From Mesorhizobium sp. 65-26 (GTDB lineage: Bacteria > Pseudomonadota > Alphaproteobacteria > Rhizobiales > Rhizobiaceae), in the NCBI GenBank assembly GCA_001899205.1, contig MKVL01000035.1:124001-188000 (forward strand): 64,000 bases of DNA, written 5' to 3'. This document shows positions 27,040 through 38,741 of the stretch, one piece after another; the first letter of the stretch is position 1, and each line of letters opens with the position of its first letter. The notes below the pieces were generated by a model. That model was given only the letters and a program-made list of their open reading frames with translations, searched no databases and had not been told where the DNA came from. Both the position numbers and the translations under genes were made by a program.

Positions 27040-28038
27040 TCAGTAGCCGGCCACGATGTCGGCCAGCGGCTTCTCGAACGGGAACTTCTGCATGTTCTCG
27101 ACCTGGTCCTTGGCCAGCTTCAGCGCCGCGTCGACATTGTCGGCGGTGACGAGCACGCCCTTGATGAGGACCTCCTTGCGGTCGTCCTTCTTCGTCGCGA
27201 CGAGATACGGGAAGTAGGCCTTCCAGAAGCCCGAATATTGCGGCGCCAGCAGCACCGTGCTCTTCATCACGGAATCCTTCACGGCCTTGAGACCGGGCTC
27301 CGTGCCATCCACCGAAACCAGCATCACCTGGTCCTGCTTGCCGGCGCGCTCGATCACGCCCGCCGCCGGAACGGTGAGGCTGTCGCTGTTGCCGTAGATG
27401 AGGTCCAGGTTCGGGTGCGCCGTCATCCAGTTCTCGGTGATCGAGACGGCCTTGGTCGGATCCCAACTGGTGGGTTCCTGCGCCACCACCTTGACGTTGG
27501 GATAGGCGGCCATGACGTCGGTGAAGCCGCCGGAGCGGTCGGTGTTGAGCCCCTGCCCCAGCAGGCCCTGGAGGTTCGCGACCTCACCCTTGACCTCGCC
27601 ATTGTAGCGCTTCTTGAGCAGCTCGACGGCGTATTCGCCGACGATCTTGCCGGTGTAGCGTTCGTCGAAGCCCAGCGTTGCCGCGCACCCCTCGATCTTG
27701 GAATGCAGGCAGATCACCGGGATCTTGGCCGCGGCCGCCTTGGCCATCGTCGGCCCGAAGGCGGCGGCGTCGATGAAGTTGATCGAAATGGCGCTGACGC
27801 CTTCGTTGATCAGGTTTTCCATCGCCTGGATCTGCTTCGTCACGTCGCCCTCCCCGCTCGTGACGACGAGATCGAAGCCGGCGCGCCGCGCCGCCTCCTT
27901 GGCGCCGTCGACCTCGCCGAGGTGGAACGGGTTCGACAGGTCGATCTGGACCAGGCCGATCTTCGGCTTGTCCTGTGCGTGGGCGGCACTGCCCGCCATG
28001 ACGGCGGCCGCAAGAGCTGCCGCGAATAGTTTCAGCAT
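27040..28038 (-). CDS. periplasmic sugar-binding protein, RbsB-like
   Basis: A 332-aa periplasmic binding protein of the ribose/galactose class (Peripla_BP_4). The signal peptide is LFAAALAAAVMAGSAAHA. The mature protein starts KPKIGLVQIDLSNPFHLGEV, with the family motifs DVTKQIQAMENLINEGVSAI and VDGTEPGLKAV. It delivers substrate to the fused permease/RbsA-like complex. GGGAGGAAG precedes ATG 28038. The promoter (TTGACG, 17 bp, TAACAT on the minus strand) overlaps a GTTACCGGTAAC operator, and the leader contains an 8-bp GC hairpin at 28072-28092. Confidence 0.9.
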   Translation of the reverse strand: MLKLFAAALAAAVMAGSAAHAQDKPKIGLVQIDLSNPFHLGEVDGAKEAARRAGFDLVVTSGEGDVTKQIQAMENLINEGVSAISINFIDAAAFGPTMAKAAAAKIPVICLHSKIEGCAATLGFDERYTGKIVGEYAVELLKKRYNGEVKGEVANLQGLLGQGLNTDRSGGFTDVMAAYPNVKVVAQEPTSWDPTKAVSITENWMTAHPNLDLIYGNSDSLTVPAAGVIERAGKQDQVMLVSVDGTEPGLKAVKDSVMKSTVLLAPQYSGFWKAYFPYLVATKKDDRKEVLIKGVLVTADNVDAALKLAKDQVENMQKFPFEKPLADIVAGY

Positions 28039-28097
28039 GTCTTCCTCCCTGGAGCGCTCTGGTTGCTTGGCGCCGGCCCTTTGCGGGCCGGCATTAT

Positions 28098-28109
28098 GTT
28101 ACCGGTAAC
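28098..28109. promoter_or_regulatory. LacI-family (GntR-like) operator upstream of sugar ABC operon
   Basis: Perfect 12-bp palindrome GTTACCGGTAAC. On the minus strand it overlaps the spacer and -10 of the promoter TTGACG (28124-28119), 17 nt, TAACAT (28101-28096), so a bound repressor would block transcription. It matches the core of the E. coli GntR/IdnR operator (ATGTTACCGGTAACAT). Related copies are at 29029 and 31586. Confidence 0.75.
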
Positions 28110-28207
28110 TATAATTTGCGTCAATGCCCGCGACGCTGTGGAAATGGCGCCTCTCCTCGGGGTTCCGCCGGGATTGGCGACCATTCCCGCAAGACGCCGA
28201 TCCGTCG

Positions 28208-28984
28208 TCAGAAGGTGGGCAGCGGCTTGAGCCCGTCGCCCGTCCACTTGCGCGCGATCGCATCGAGTTCGCCATTGGTCTTGATGGCGTAGATGAAGGT
28301 GTTCACCCACTGGCGCAGATCCTGCTGGCCGCGTCTCATGCCGATGCCGAAGTGATTCTCGACCAGGGTGATCTTGGGTTCGAACTCCTTCTCGGCCTTG
28401 CCGCGATTGAGCACGATCAGCGCTGTGGTGCTGCTGCCGAGCGCATCGACCTGGCCGGTCACGAGTGCCTGGATCGAGGTGGCCTCGTCGTCGAAGCGCA
28501 TGATCTCGACGTCCGGCAGTGCCTTCTTGGTGAGGATGATGTCGGGAATGGTGCCGCGCGGCACGCCGATCTTCAGACCCTTGAGATCGTCGAAGCCCTT
28601 GATCGCCTTGTCTTTTCTCGCGGTAATCACGGTACCGACGGCGGCGTAGGGATCGGAGAACCAAACCTGCAGCGCTCGCTCAGGCGTGATCGAGAACAGC
28701 GAGATCACCAGGTCGACACGGTTGGTCAGGAGATAGGGTATGCGGTTGGTCGAGGTGACCGGCACCAGTTCCAGGTCGACGCCCATGTATTTCGCCAGCA
28801 GCCTGGCCACGTCCACGTCATAGCCGTCGGGCTGGCCGTCGGTTCCGGTGACGCCGAACGGCGCGCTGGTGGGGTCGACCGCGACCACCACTTTCCCCTT
28901 CGAAATTATCTCGTCGACCGACTGCGCATGCGCCACTCCCAGCATGGTCAGCGACGCCATCAAGAACAATGCGAGCCATCTCAT
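28208..28984 (-). CDS. polar amino-acid-type ABC transporter substrate-binding protein
   Basis: A 258-aa periplasmic binding protein of the SBP_bac_3 (HisJ/GlnH) class. The signal peptide is LALFLMASLTMLGVAHA. The core has VVVAVDPTSAPFGVT, DGYDVDVARLLAKYMGVDL, RVDLVISLFSITPERA and GVPRGTIPDI, the arrangement of glutamine/cystine-type binding proteins. It is divergent from two permease genes across about 90 bp containing an operator of the sugar-acid regulon. The ligand is unknown; shared control with sugar-acid genes suggests an amino sugar acid or similar charged compound. Confidence 0.85.
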   Translation of the reverse strand: MRWLALFLMASLTMLGVAHAQSVDEIISKGKVVVAVDPTSAPFGVTGTDGQPDGYDVDVARLLAKYMGVDLELVPVTSTNRIPYLLTNRVDLVISLFSITPERALQVWFSDPYAAVGTVITARKDKAIKGFDDLKGLKIGVPRGTIPDIILTKKALPDVEIMRFDDEATSIQALVTGQVDALGSSTTALIVLNRGKAEKEFEPKITLVENHFGIGMRRGQQDLRQWVNTFIYAIKTNGELDAIARKWTGDGLKPLPTF

Positions 28985-29028
28985 GGTTTCCTCCCCACAG
29001 GCTTGTCAAAGGCGTGCCGACTGTGCAT

Positions 29029-29040
29029 GTTATCGGTAAC
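29029..29040. promoter_or_regulatory. second GntR-like operator, between divergent ABC genes
   Basis: GTTATCGGTAAC differs by one base from the perfect palindrome at 28098. It lies in the short gap between the binding-protein gene (start 28984, minus) and the permease gene (start 29074, plus), placed to control both. On the plus strand, TTGTCA (29003) and CATGTT (29026) are a plausible but weak promoter that overlaps it. Confidence 0.65.
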
Positions 29041-29073
29041 AAGTCAATATCGCGTTCTGTTGGGAGGGGGCCG

Positions 29074-29739
29074 GTGCTGAATTACACCTTTCAGTTTGGC
29101 GCCGTCCTTCGCGACTGGCCATTGCTGCTCGACGGCCTTCTCCTGACCGTGAAACTGTCCATCGTCTCGATGGTCTTCGGCATGGCTATCGCCACGGCCT
29201 GCGCCTTCGCGTCCGCCTATGGCGGCAAGGGTTTGCAACGTGGCGTGCTCGTCTATGTCGAGTTCATCCGCAACACGCCGTTCCTGGTGCAGGTGCTATT
29301 CGTCTATCTCGGCCTGCCGAGCCTCGGCATCCGGCTTCCGGCCGAATACGCAGCGATCCTAGCGATGACCATCAATGTCGGCGCCTATGGCGCTGAGATC
29401 ATCCGGGCCGGCATCGAATCGATCCCCAGGGGGCAGGTCGAGGCAGGCAAGGTGCTCGGCCTGCGCCCATTGCAGATATTCAGGCTGATCATCCTGAAGC
29501 AGGCGCTGATCGCCATCTATCCGGCCCTGACCAGCCAGTTCATCCTGCTGATGCTTGGCTCCAGCATCGTCTCTGCCATCGCGGTCGAGGAGCTGACGGC
29601 GACCGCGAACTCCATCCAGTCACGGAACTTCCGCACCTTCGAGGTCTATTTCATTGTCACGCTGATCTACATGGCCCTGTCGCTGGCCTTTCGGGTGGCC
29701 TTCCACCTCATCCACGAACGCTGGATACGCGTGCGATGA
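29074..29739 (+). CDS. polar amino-acid-type ABC transporter permease
   Basis: A 221-aa inner-membrane permease of the HisM/GlnP class with about five membrane segments ([40 protein letters not shown]). The EAA-type loop GQVEAGKVLGLRPLQIFRLI contacts the ATPase. The start is GTG 29074, preceded by GGGAGGGG. Its stop overlaps the start of the next permease (ATGA). No ATPase gene is nearby, so this importer must borrow one. Confidence 0.9.
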   Translation: MLNYTFQFGAVLRDWPLLLDGLLLTVKLSIVSMVFGMAIATACAFASAYGGKGLQRGVLVYVEFIRNTPFLVQVLFVYLGLPSLGIRLPAEYAAILAMTINVGAYGAEIIRAGIESIPRGQVEAGKVLGLRPLQIFRLIILKQALIAIYPALTSQFILLMLGSSIVSAIAVEELTATANSIQSRNFRTFEVYFIVTLIYMALSLAFRVAFHLIHERWIRVR

Positions 29740-30389
29740 TCCGCGACTTCTCGACGGGAGACCTCGTCCTCCTCCTTCTGGCGGCGCGCTGGACGATCGC
29801 GCTCTCCGTGATCGCCTTCGTCGGCGGATCGGCCGTCGGGCTGCTGGTCGCGCTGGCGCGGACATCGAGCGCGAGAATCCCGCGCTATCTCGCCACCTTC
29901 TACATCGAGCTGTTCCAGGACACGCCGCTGCTGATGCAGCTCTTCGTGGTGTTCTTCGGTGCCAACGTGCTGGGCTTCCAGATCAGCGCCTGGACGGCCG
30001 TCTCGATCGGTCTGACGCTCTACGGCAGCGCCTTCCTCGGTGAGATCTGGCGCGGCTGTATCCAGGCCGTGCCGGCCGGCCAATGGGAGGCCGCGAAGGC
30101 GCTGGGGCTGCGCACATGGCAGGCCAGCCTGCTCGTCGTGCTGCCGCAGGCGTTGCGCCTTGCCGTGCCGCCGACGATCGGCTTCCTCGTCCAGCTCATC
30201 AAGAACACCTCGCTCGCCTCGATCGTGGGCTTCACCGAGCTCACCCGGACCGGGCAACTGGTCAACAACGCCACCTATGAGCCACTGATGGTTTTCCTGG
30301 TGGTGTCGCTGATCTATTTCGCGCTCTGCTGGCCTCTGTCGCTGGCCAGCCGGCGGCTGGAAAGACGCCTTGCCCGGACGGCTGCTTAG
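29736..30389 (+). CDS. polar amino-acid-type ABC transporter permease, second subunit
   Basis: A 217-aa permease pairing with the preceding gene. The first membrane segment is DLVLLLLAARWTIALSVIAF. The family motif YIELFQDTPLLMQLFVVFFG and the EAA loop GQWEAAKALGLRTWQASLLV are clear. Its ATG overlaps the stop of the upstream permease. Together they would form the heterodimeric channel served by the 28208-28984 binding protein. No ATP-binding gene follows; the next gene is the convergent LacI-type regulator. Confidence 0.9.
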   Translation: MIRDFSTGDLVLLLLAARWTIALSVIAFVGGSAVGLLVALARTSSARIPRYLATFYIELFQDTPLLMQLFVVFFGANVLGFQISAWTAVSIGLTLYGSAFLGEIWRGCIQAVPAGQWEAAKALGLRTWQASLLVVLPQALRLAVPPTIGFLVQLIKNTSLASIVGFTELTRTGQLVNNATYEPLMVFLVVSLIYFALCWPLSLASRRLERRLARTAA

Positions 30390-30462
30390 GACTGGACCGA
30401 GCGCGTCACGAGCCGGCCCTGACGCGCTCGATGCCGAGGGCCGCCGCCGCGATCCCACACGC

Positions 30463-31506
30463 TCAGTGCCCGCGTCGGGTGCTTTCCCGCGAAATGATGC
30501 TGAAGCCCAGATCCTGCCGCCGGCTCGGCAGCTTGCGGCCCGCCAGGCGCGCGAGGATCATGTGACCGGCCTTGCGTCCCATTTCCATTGCCGGAACCTG
30601 GACTGTGGTCAGCGTGGGCGACACTACGCGCCCGACCTCGAGATCATGAAAACCCGCTATGCCGAGCTGGCTTGGCACGTCTATGCCAAGCTCCCGACAG
30701 GCAAGGATGGCACCGACGGCGAAGACGTCGCTGGTGAAGAACACGGCGTCGATGCCCGGCTGCTGCCTGAGGACGCGGATCGCCTTCGCCCCGGTTTCCG
30801 GCTGGATGACCGCGTCATGATGCACGACGTGGATGGGCGGCGCCGACAGTCCCGCTTCCTGCATGGCGGCAAGGTAGCCCTCGGCGCGATGGCGTGCGCG
30901 TTCGTTGCTTTCCATCGGCCCGTTGACGAAGGCGATGCGGCGATAGCCGGAGCGTATCAGTTCGACCGTCATGGCGTGCGCCGCCTCGCGGTTGGAATAG
31001 CCGACAATCATGTCGACCGGATCGTCGTCGGTCTCCCAGGTTTCCACCACCGGAATGCCGAAATTGCGCAAGAGGTCGCGCGCCGCCTTGGTATGCGTGA
31101 GGCCGGTGAGCACCAGCGCGTCGGGTCGCCGTTCAAGGATCGACCGTATCTGGTTCTCCTCGACGTCCGAACGGTAATCGCTCGACGACACGAAGAGACC
31201 CAGTCCGGCCTGCGAGATGACGTCGGAAATGCCCTCCAGAGTATCGGCGAACAGGGAATGGCGCAGCGTCGGCACGATCGCGGCGACGAGGCCCGAAGTA
31301 CCGGCGTTGAGGCTGCCAGCCAGCCGGTTGGCGACATAGCCGAGTTCGGCCATCGCCGCGGAGACGCGTTCGCGCGTCTCCGGATTGACCTTTTCGGGGT
31401 GGCGCAGCACGCGCGACACGGTCATCTTCGTCACGCCCGCCCGCTCCGCCACCTGGGCCATGGTCGTGCCGGCCCCAAGCCTGGAGGTTTTCTCGCGCGC
31501 TGCCAC
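30463..31506 (-). CDS. LacI-family regulator resembling E. coli GntR (sugar acid regulator)
   Basis: A 347-aa repressor. The helix-turn-helix is MAQVAERAGVTKMTVSRVLR. The effector domain matches E. coli GntR (gluconate repressor) in several stretches: LTHTKAARDLLRNFGIPVVE, GYSNREAAHAMTVELIRSGY and AGFHDLEVGRVVSPTL. The likely effector is therefore a sugar acid. It is divergent from the DUF4432 gene. The shared gap holds a GATACCGGTAAC operator, and matching operators precede both ABC importers, so this is the local regulator of that regulon. Confidence 0.88.
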   Translation of the reverse strand: MAAREKTSRLGAGTTMAQVAERAGVTKMTVSRVLRHPEKVNPETRERVSAAMAELGYVANRLAGSLNAGTSGLVAAIVPTLRHSLFADTLEGISDVISQAGLGLFVSSSDYRSDVEENQIRSILERRPDALVLTGLTHTKAARDLLRNFGIPVVETWETDDDPVDMIVGYSNREAAHAMTVELIRSGYRRIAFVNGPMESNERARHRAEGYLAAMQEAGLSAPPIHVVHHDAVIQPETGAKAIRVLRQQPGIDAVFFTSDVFAVGAILACRELGIDVPSQLGIAGFHDLEVGRVVSPTLTTVQVPAMEMGRKAGHMILARLAGRKLPSRRQDLGFSIISRESTRRGH

Positions 31507-31585
31507 CCTGTCCTCATGGATCGAGATATCGATGCCAAATTAGAAACGAAGCGGCCGATTGCGTCCAGTGGGCGCGATACAATAG

Positions 31586-31597
31586 GATACCGGTAAC
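31586..31597. promoter_or_regulatory. third GntR-like operator, regulator/DUF4432 promoter region
   Basis: GATACCGGTAAC is one base off the perfect GTTACCGGTAAC palindrome. It lies between the divergent LacI-type regulator (start 31506) and the DUF4432 gene (start 31612), about 15 bp before the latter's ATG and its GGGAGG. It suits autoregulation plus control of DUF4432. Confidence 0.65.
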
Positions 31598-31611
31598 ACG
31601 GGAGGATATTT

Positions 31612-32718
31612 ATGGAGTTCTTCGGAGCGGACCTGACGGCGGCCGAGATACGGCGCCGGGTCGGCCACATGTCGCAGGTGGCTGGCGTCCGGTTGCTGAC
31701 CTCCGACGATGGTCCCTCGCGCGGCGTGCGCCTGATCGAGATCCGCACCGGAACCGGCTTCTCTTTCGAGATCGGCGTCGACCGCGGCTTCGACGTCGGC
31801 CGCGCCGACTATCGCGGCGCCTCGCTCGGGTGGCTGCCGCCGACATTGATGCCGGGCCCGTGGTATTTCGAGGACCAGGCGAACTTCGGATGGTTGCGCG
31901 CCGGCCTCGGTGGCTTCAACAATACCTGCGGCTTCATCCACATCGGCAATCCCGAGGAGGCGTCGGTCGCCCACTATAATTTCCCGGCGCGGCCGACCGA
32001 ACGCTACGGCGTTCATGACAGGGCGGCCCTGATCCCGGCCGAGATCGTCTCGTTCGGCGGGCGATGGGAGGGCGATCGCTACATGCTCGAAGCGGTCGGC
32101 CGCATCACGCAGGCCCAGGCCTATGGCGAGAACCTCGTCGTCACCCGCACCTACAGGGCAGAGCTCGGCGCCTCGTGGTTCACCATGGAGGACGTGGTCG
32201 AGAACGCCGGCTTCCTGCCGACCGAGCATATGCTGCTCTACCACATCAACGCCGGCTACCCCTTCGTCGACGAGGGCTCCGAACTGATCGCGCCGGTGGC
32301 GGCCGCGCCGAGGTTGCTCTTCGGCACCGCCGACGTCGAGGACAGGGCAAGCTGGTCGCGTTTCATCGCGCCGCAGCGCAACTGGGTCCAGCAGACGTTC
32401 CAGCACCGGATGAAGCCCGATGCTGACGGCGATGTCGAAGTAGCGATCTTCAACCCGCGCCTGTTCGCCGGCACGGCGCTCAGCGTGCGCTACGACGGCC
32501 GCGTGATGCCGAACTACATCGAATGGCGCATGATGGGCGAAGGGCAATACGCGGTCGGCATAGAGCCCTGCACGAACGGCTTCGGCCGCAAGGCGGTCGC
32601 CGAGGCGGGCGAGCTGATCGTGCTCGCGCCAGGCGAACGCCGTGTCTACACGACCCGCGTCGCCATCCTCTCCGCGCCGGAGGTCCAGACCCTCCGCGAC
32701 CGGATCGGAACGGGCTGA
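31612..32718 (+). CDS. DUF4432/aldose 1-epimerase-like protein
   Basis: A 368-aa beta-rich protein of the galactose-mutarotase-like fold (DUF4432). Motifs include SRGVRLIEIRTGTGFSFEI, DRGFDVGRADYRG, GFNNTCGFIHIG, MLLYHINAGYPFVDEG and VGIEPCTNGFGRKA. It probably interconverts anomers of a sugar or sugar acid, or acts as an isomerase; the DUF4432 substrate is not established. It has a strong GGGAGG ribosome binding site and is controlled by the adjacent operator. It converges on metH with a 54-bp gap that holds a GC hairpin (32730-32746) without a T run. Confidence 0.85.
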   Translation: MEFFGADLTAAEIRRRVGHMSQVAGVRLLTSDDGPSRGVRLIEIRTGTGFSFEIGVDRGFDVGRADYRGASLGWLPPTLMPGPWYFEDQANFGWLRAGLGGFNNTCGFIHIGNPEEASVAHYNFPARPTERYGVHDRAALIPAEIVSFGGRWEGDRYMLEAVGRITQAQAYGENLVVTRTYRAELGASWFTMEDVVENAGFLPTEHMLLYHINAGYPFVDEGSELIAPVAAAPRLLFGTADVEDRASWSRFIAPQRNWVQQTFQHRMKPDADGDVEVAIFNPRLFAGTALSVRYDGRVMPNYIEWRMMGEGQYAVGIEPCTNGFGRKAVAEAGELIVLAPGERRVYTTRVAILSAPEVQTLRDRIGTG

Positions 32719-32772
32719 CGCCGCCAGCCCGGGCCTTCGCGGCCCGCTATGTCGGCTGGCCGAAAGACCCGG

Positions 32773-36558
<3,786 letters not shown>

Positions 36559-36600
36559 AGCGACACTCTTCATTCTCGATGCGACACGAGAATCCATGTC

Positions 36601-36642
36601 ACATAAAGATATCTTTATGTCAATATACGATTATACAGTCAA
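36601..36642 (-). promoter_or_regulatory. metH promoter with 20-bp palindromic operator
   Basis: Reading the minus strand, TTGACT (36642-36637), 17 nt, CATAAA (36619-36614) is a good sigma-70-type promoter. A perfect 20-bp palindrome, ACATAAAGATATCTTTATGT (36601-36620), covers the -10 and start site, so a dimeric repressor is expected. Its form suits ArsR-type methionine-cycle regulators such as SahR; this identity is inference. No SAM riboswitch pattern is seen. Confidence 0.75.
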
Positions 36643-36802
36643 AAGAGCAACCTGTCGACAGACGCCGCAGGCCTCTCCTCCGGCGCCCTCGCTTGAGGCA
36701 ACAGGAGATCGTCGGTTTCGTTTCTTGGCGAGGAGAGGCGAAGGGCGCGGTCGAAGGCAGCCAAAGGCCAGGACGGCGATGGCGCGAAAGGGATCTGCCC
36801 GC

Positions 36803-37447
36803 TCAGGCGCCGGCGGCCGCTCTCGTGGGCAGGTCCGGCTCCTGGACCAACGGTCCGAGAAGCACCTCGCCGAACAGCGGCTGGTAGTGCCGGCGCACGG
36901 CCGGGTCCTCCTTGAAGGAGAGCGCGTACTGGCCGATCTGGTGGAAATAGGTGATGCGGGCGCGCACGATGCTCTGGTCTTCCGGATAGCCCATGGCGCG
37001 GAACGCCCGCACCAGGAGATCGATACGCAGGTCGTCCATCTCCTTGACTTCCTGGGCGAGCTTCTTCGACGTGCGCGACCAGTTGCGCACCGCAAGGTCG
37101 AGCAGCGGGCTGAACGGGTCCTCGTTGACCCAGGCGTGGACGATGTCGGTGAAGAACTGGAGGCCGTCGACGGTCTCGGTGCCGCGCATGGCCCAGAATG
37201 GCGCGCAATTGCTGGTCCGCCATTCCTCCAGAAGGCTGTTGCGAAGATCGGCCAGGCTGGTGAAGTGGAAATAGAAACTGCCGCGCGTGACCTTTAGCTG
37301 AAGGGCGAGATGGTCGATCTTGACCTCGCCGATGCCGCGCTTCTCCAGCACCTTGCGCGCGGCGGCGATCCAGGCCTCCCGGCTCAAGGTGCGCCGCGCC
37401 GCCTTGGGGCGCGCTGAGGATTTGGTCGCTCGCTTCGCTTTGGCCAA
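36803..37447 (-). CDS. TetR-family transcriptional regulator
   Basis: A 214-aa regulator. A lysine/arginine-rich N-terminus precedes the helix-turn-helix IDHLALQLKVTRGSFYFHF. The C-terminal ligand domain is helical with WVNEDPFSPLLDLAVRNWSR. It lies downstream of the nucleoside hydrolase gene on the same strand (87-bp gap) and may regulate the hydrolase/oxygenase/ABC cluster. The 244 bp between its stop and metH hold only the metH promoter. Confidence 0.85.
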   Translation of the reverse strand: MAKAKRATKSSARPKAARRTLSREAWIAAARKVLEKRGIGEVKIDHLALQLKVTRGSFYFHFTSLADLRNSLLEEWRTSNCAPFWAMRGTETVDGLQFFTDIVHAWVNEDPFSPLLDLAVRNWSRTSKKLAQEVKEMDDLRIDLLVRAFRAMGYPEDQSIVRARITYFHQIGQYALSFKEDPAVRRHYQPLFGEVLLGPLVQEPDLPTRAAAGA

Positions 37448-37534
37448 GACGCCTTTCGCTTTCAGCTTGTTCCAGGTACCGGCCGCGCGCGGAATGCGCT
37501 GGCGGCCGCTACCATCGATATCAGCCCCTTCAGC

Positions 37535-38479
37535 TTAGGGTAGCGCGCTGATTCGCTCTAGCATCAGGGCGAAGAAGGGCGCCGGGTCGATCCGCCTCAG
37601 CACGTTGCAGTTCTTGCGACGGCCGGTGACGTGCCACCAGTCGACAACGGTCATGCCGATCGTCTCGGGCGAGACGATGTCGACGGTCACCGCGCATTGC
37701 CGCTGCTCGTAGATCTGCGGCGCCAGCAGATAGCCGGTCACGCAGGCATCGTGGATCGGACGTGCCGCCGTCGGGAACTTGTGGTCGCCATACTGGCGAT
37801 AGAAGTCCGCCAGATTGGCGGCCTCGATCGCGGCGCGGCTGCCGGTGGCGCGAAGCTCGCCCAGCCATTCCGGCGTCATCTGCGCGCTGTAGGTGCAGTC
37901 GATGCCGGCCATGGTGACCGGCACGCCGCTGTCGAACACCTTGTGAGCGGCGTGCGGGTCGACGAAGATGTTGAACTCGGCCGCCGGCGTGGCGTTGCCA
38001 CCCTCGAAGAAGCCGCCGCCCATCAGCACCACCTCGCGCAGGCGCGGCACGATCCTCGGCTCCATCGTCATGGCCATGGCCAGATTGGTCATCGGCCCGA
38101 GCGTGCAGACGGTGAGCTCGCCTTCCGGCGCGTCCATGATGGTGCGCACCATGTAGTTCACCGCGTGCTCGCCCTGCAGCGGCGTCACCGGCTCCGGCAG
38201 GTCGGCGCCGTCGAGGCCCGTCTCGCCATGCACATACTCTGCGGTGATCAGCTTGCGCACCATCGGCGCCGGGCAGCCGGCATAGACGGGCACGTCGGGC
38301 CGGCCCGCCAGCTCGACGACCTTGAGCGCGTTCTTCGACGTCAGCGCCAGCGGAACGTTGCCGCCGACGGTGGTGATGCCGACCACGTCGAGCTCGGCCG
38401 GAGAGCCGAGCGCGAAGAGGATGGCGAAGGCGTCATCCTGGCCGGGATCGGTATCGATGATGATCTTGCGTGGTGCCAT
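37535..38479 (-). CDS. nucleoside hydrolase (IUNH family)
   Basis: A 314-aa enzyme that splits the N-glycosidic bond of ribonucleosides. The calcium-binding signature is IIIDTDPGQDDAFAIL. Further family sites are VGGNVPL, CTLGPMTNLA, VLMGGGFFEGGNATPAAEFN and the late RPIHDACVTGYLL with the catalytic His/Asp. Length fits the family. It is divergent from the oxygenase/ABC genes. A second nucleoside hydrolase lies at 47352. The substrate range (purine or pyrimidine) cannot be told. Confidence 0.9.
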   Translation of the reverse strand: MAPRKIIIDTDPGQDDAFAILFALGSPAELDVVGITTVGGNVPLALTSKNALKVVELAGRPDVPVYAGCPAPMVRKLITAEYVHGETGLDGADLPEPVTPLQGEHAVNYMVRTIMDAPEGELTVCTLGPMTNLAMAMTMEPRIVPRLREVVLMGGGFFEGGNATPAAEFNIFVDPHAAHKVFDSGVPVTMAGIDCTYSAQMTPEWLGELRATGSRAAIEAANLADFYRQYGDHKFPTAARPIHDACVTGYLLAPQIYEQRQCAVTVDIVSPETIGMTVVDWWHVTGRRKNCNVLRRIDPAPFFALMLERISALP

Positions 38480-38686
38480 GGCGGCGCGTCTACCCCTTGC
38501 GAATGGAAGGCCAGCAACCGCTCAGCGCAGTTGCTGGAATTGCTCGAGGGCATGAATTCCTTCATGTCCCCGTCTACGATTTCGGCGGCGAGCGCCTCTC
38601 TGTCCGATGCGGCCCGCGCCTGTGCGGAGCCGGCCTGTCCACCGGCTGCAAAAAGCTCTATTGCCGAAGCCGGCTGGATGTGTAGA

Positions 38687-38700
38687 ATACAGTACTGTAT
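38687..38700. promoter_or_regulatory. 14-bp palindromic operator candidate
   Basis: ATACAGTACTGTAT is a perfect palindrome about 40 bp before the oxygenase start (38742) and between divergent genes. Its size suits TetR or GntR-type dimers; the TetR gene at 36803 is the nearest candidate. No second copy was noticed at the TetR or hydrolase promoter. Confidence 0.5.
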
Positions 38701-38741
38701 CTTATGTTCAAGTCGATATGCTCAACACGGGGCGTTTGAAA

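Noticed and set aside
32726-32746. Intrinsic terminator between DUF4432 and metH
   Set aside because: The 6-bp GC stem is real but no T run follows on either strand, so termination cannot be supported.
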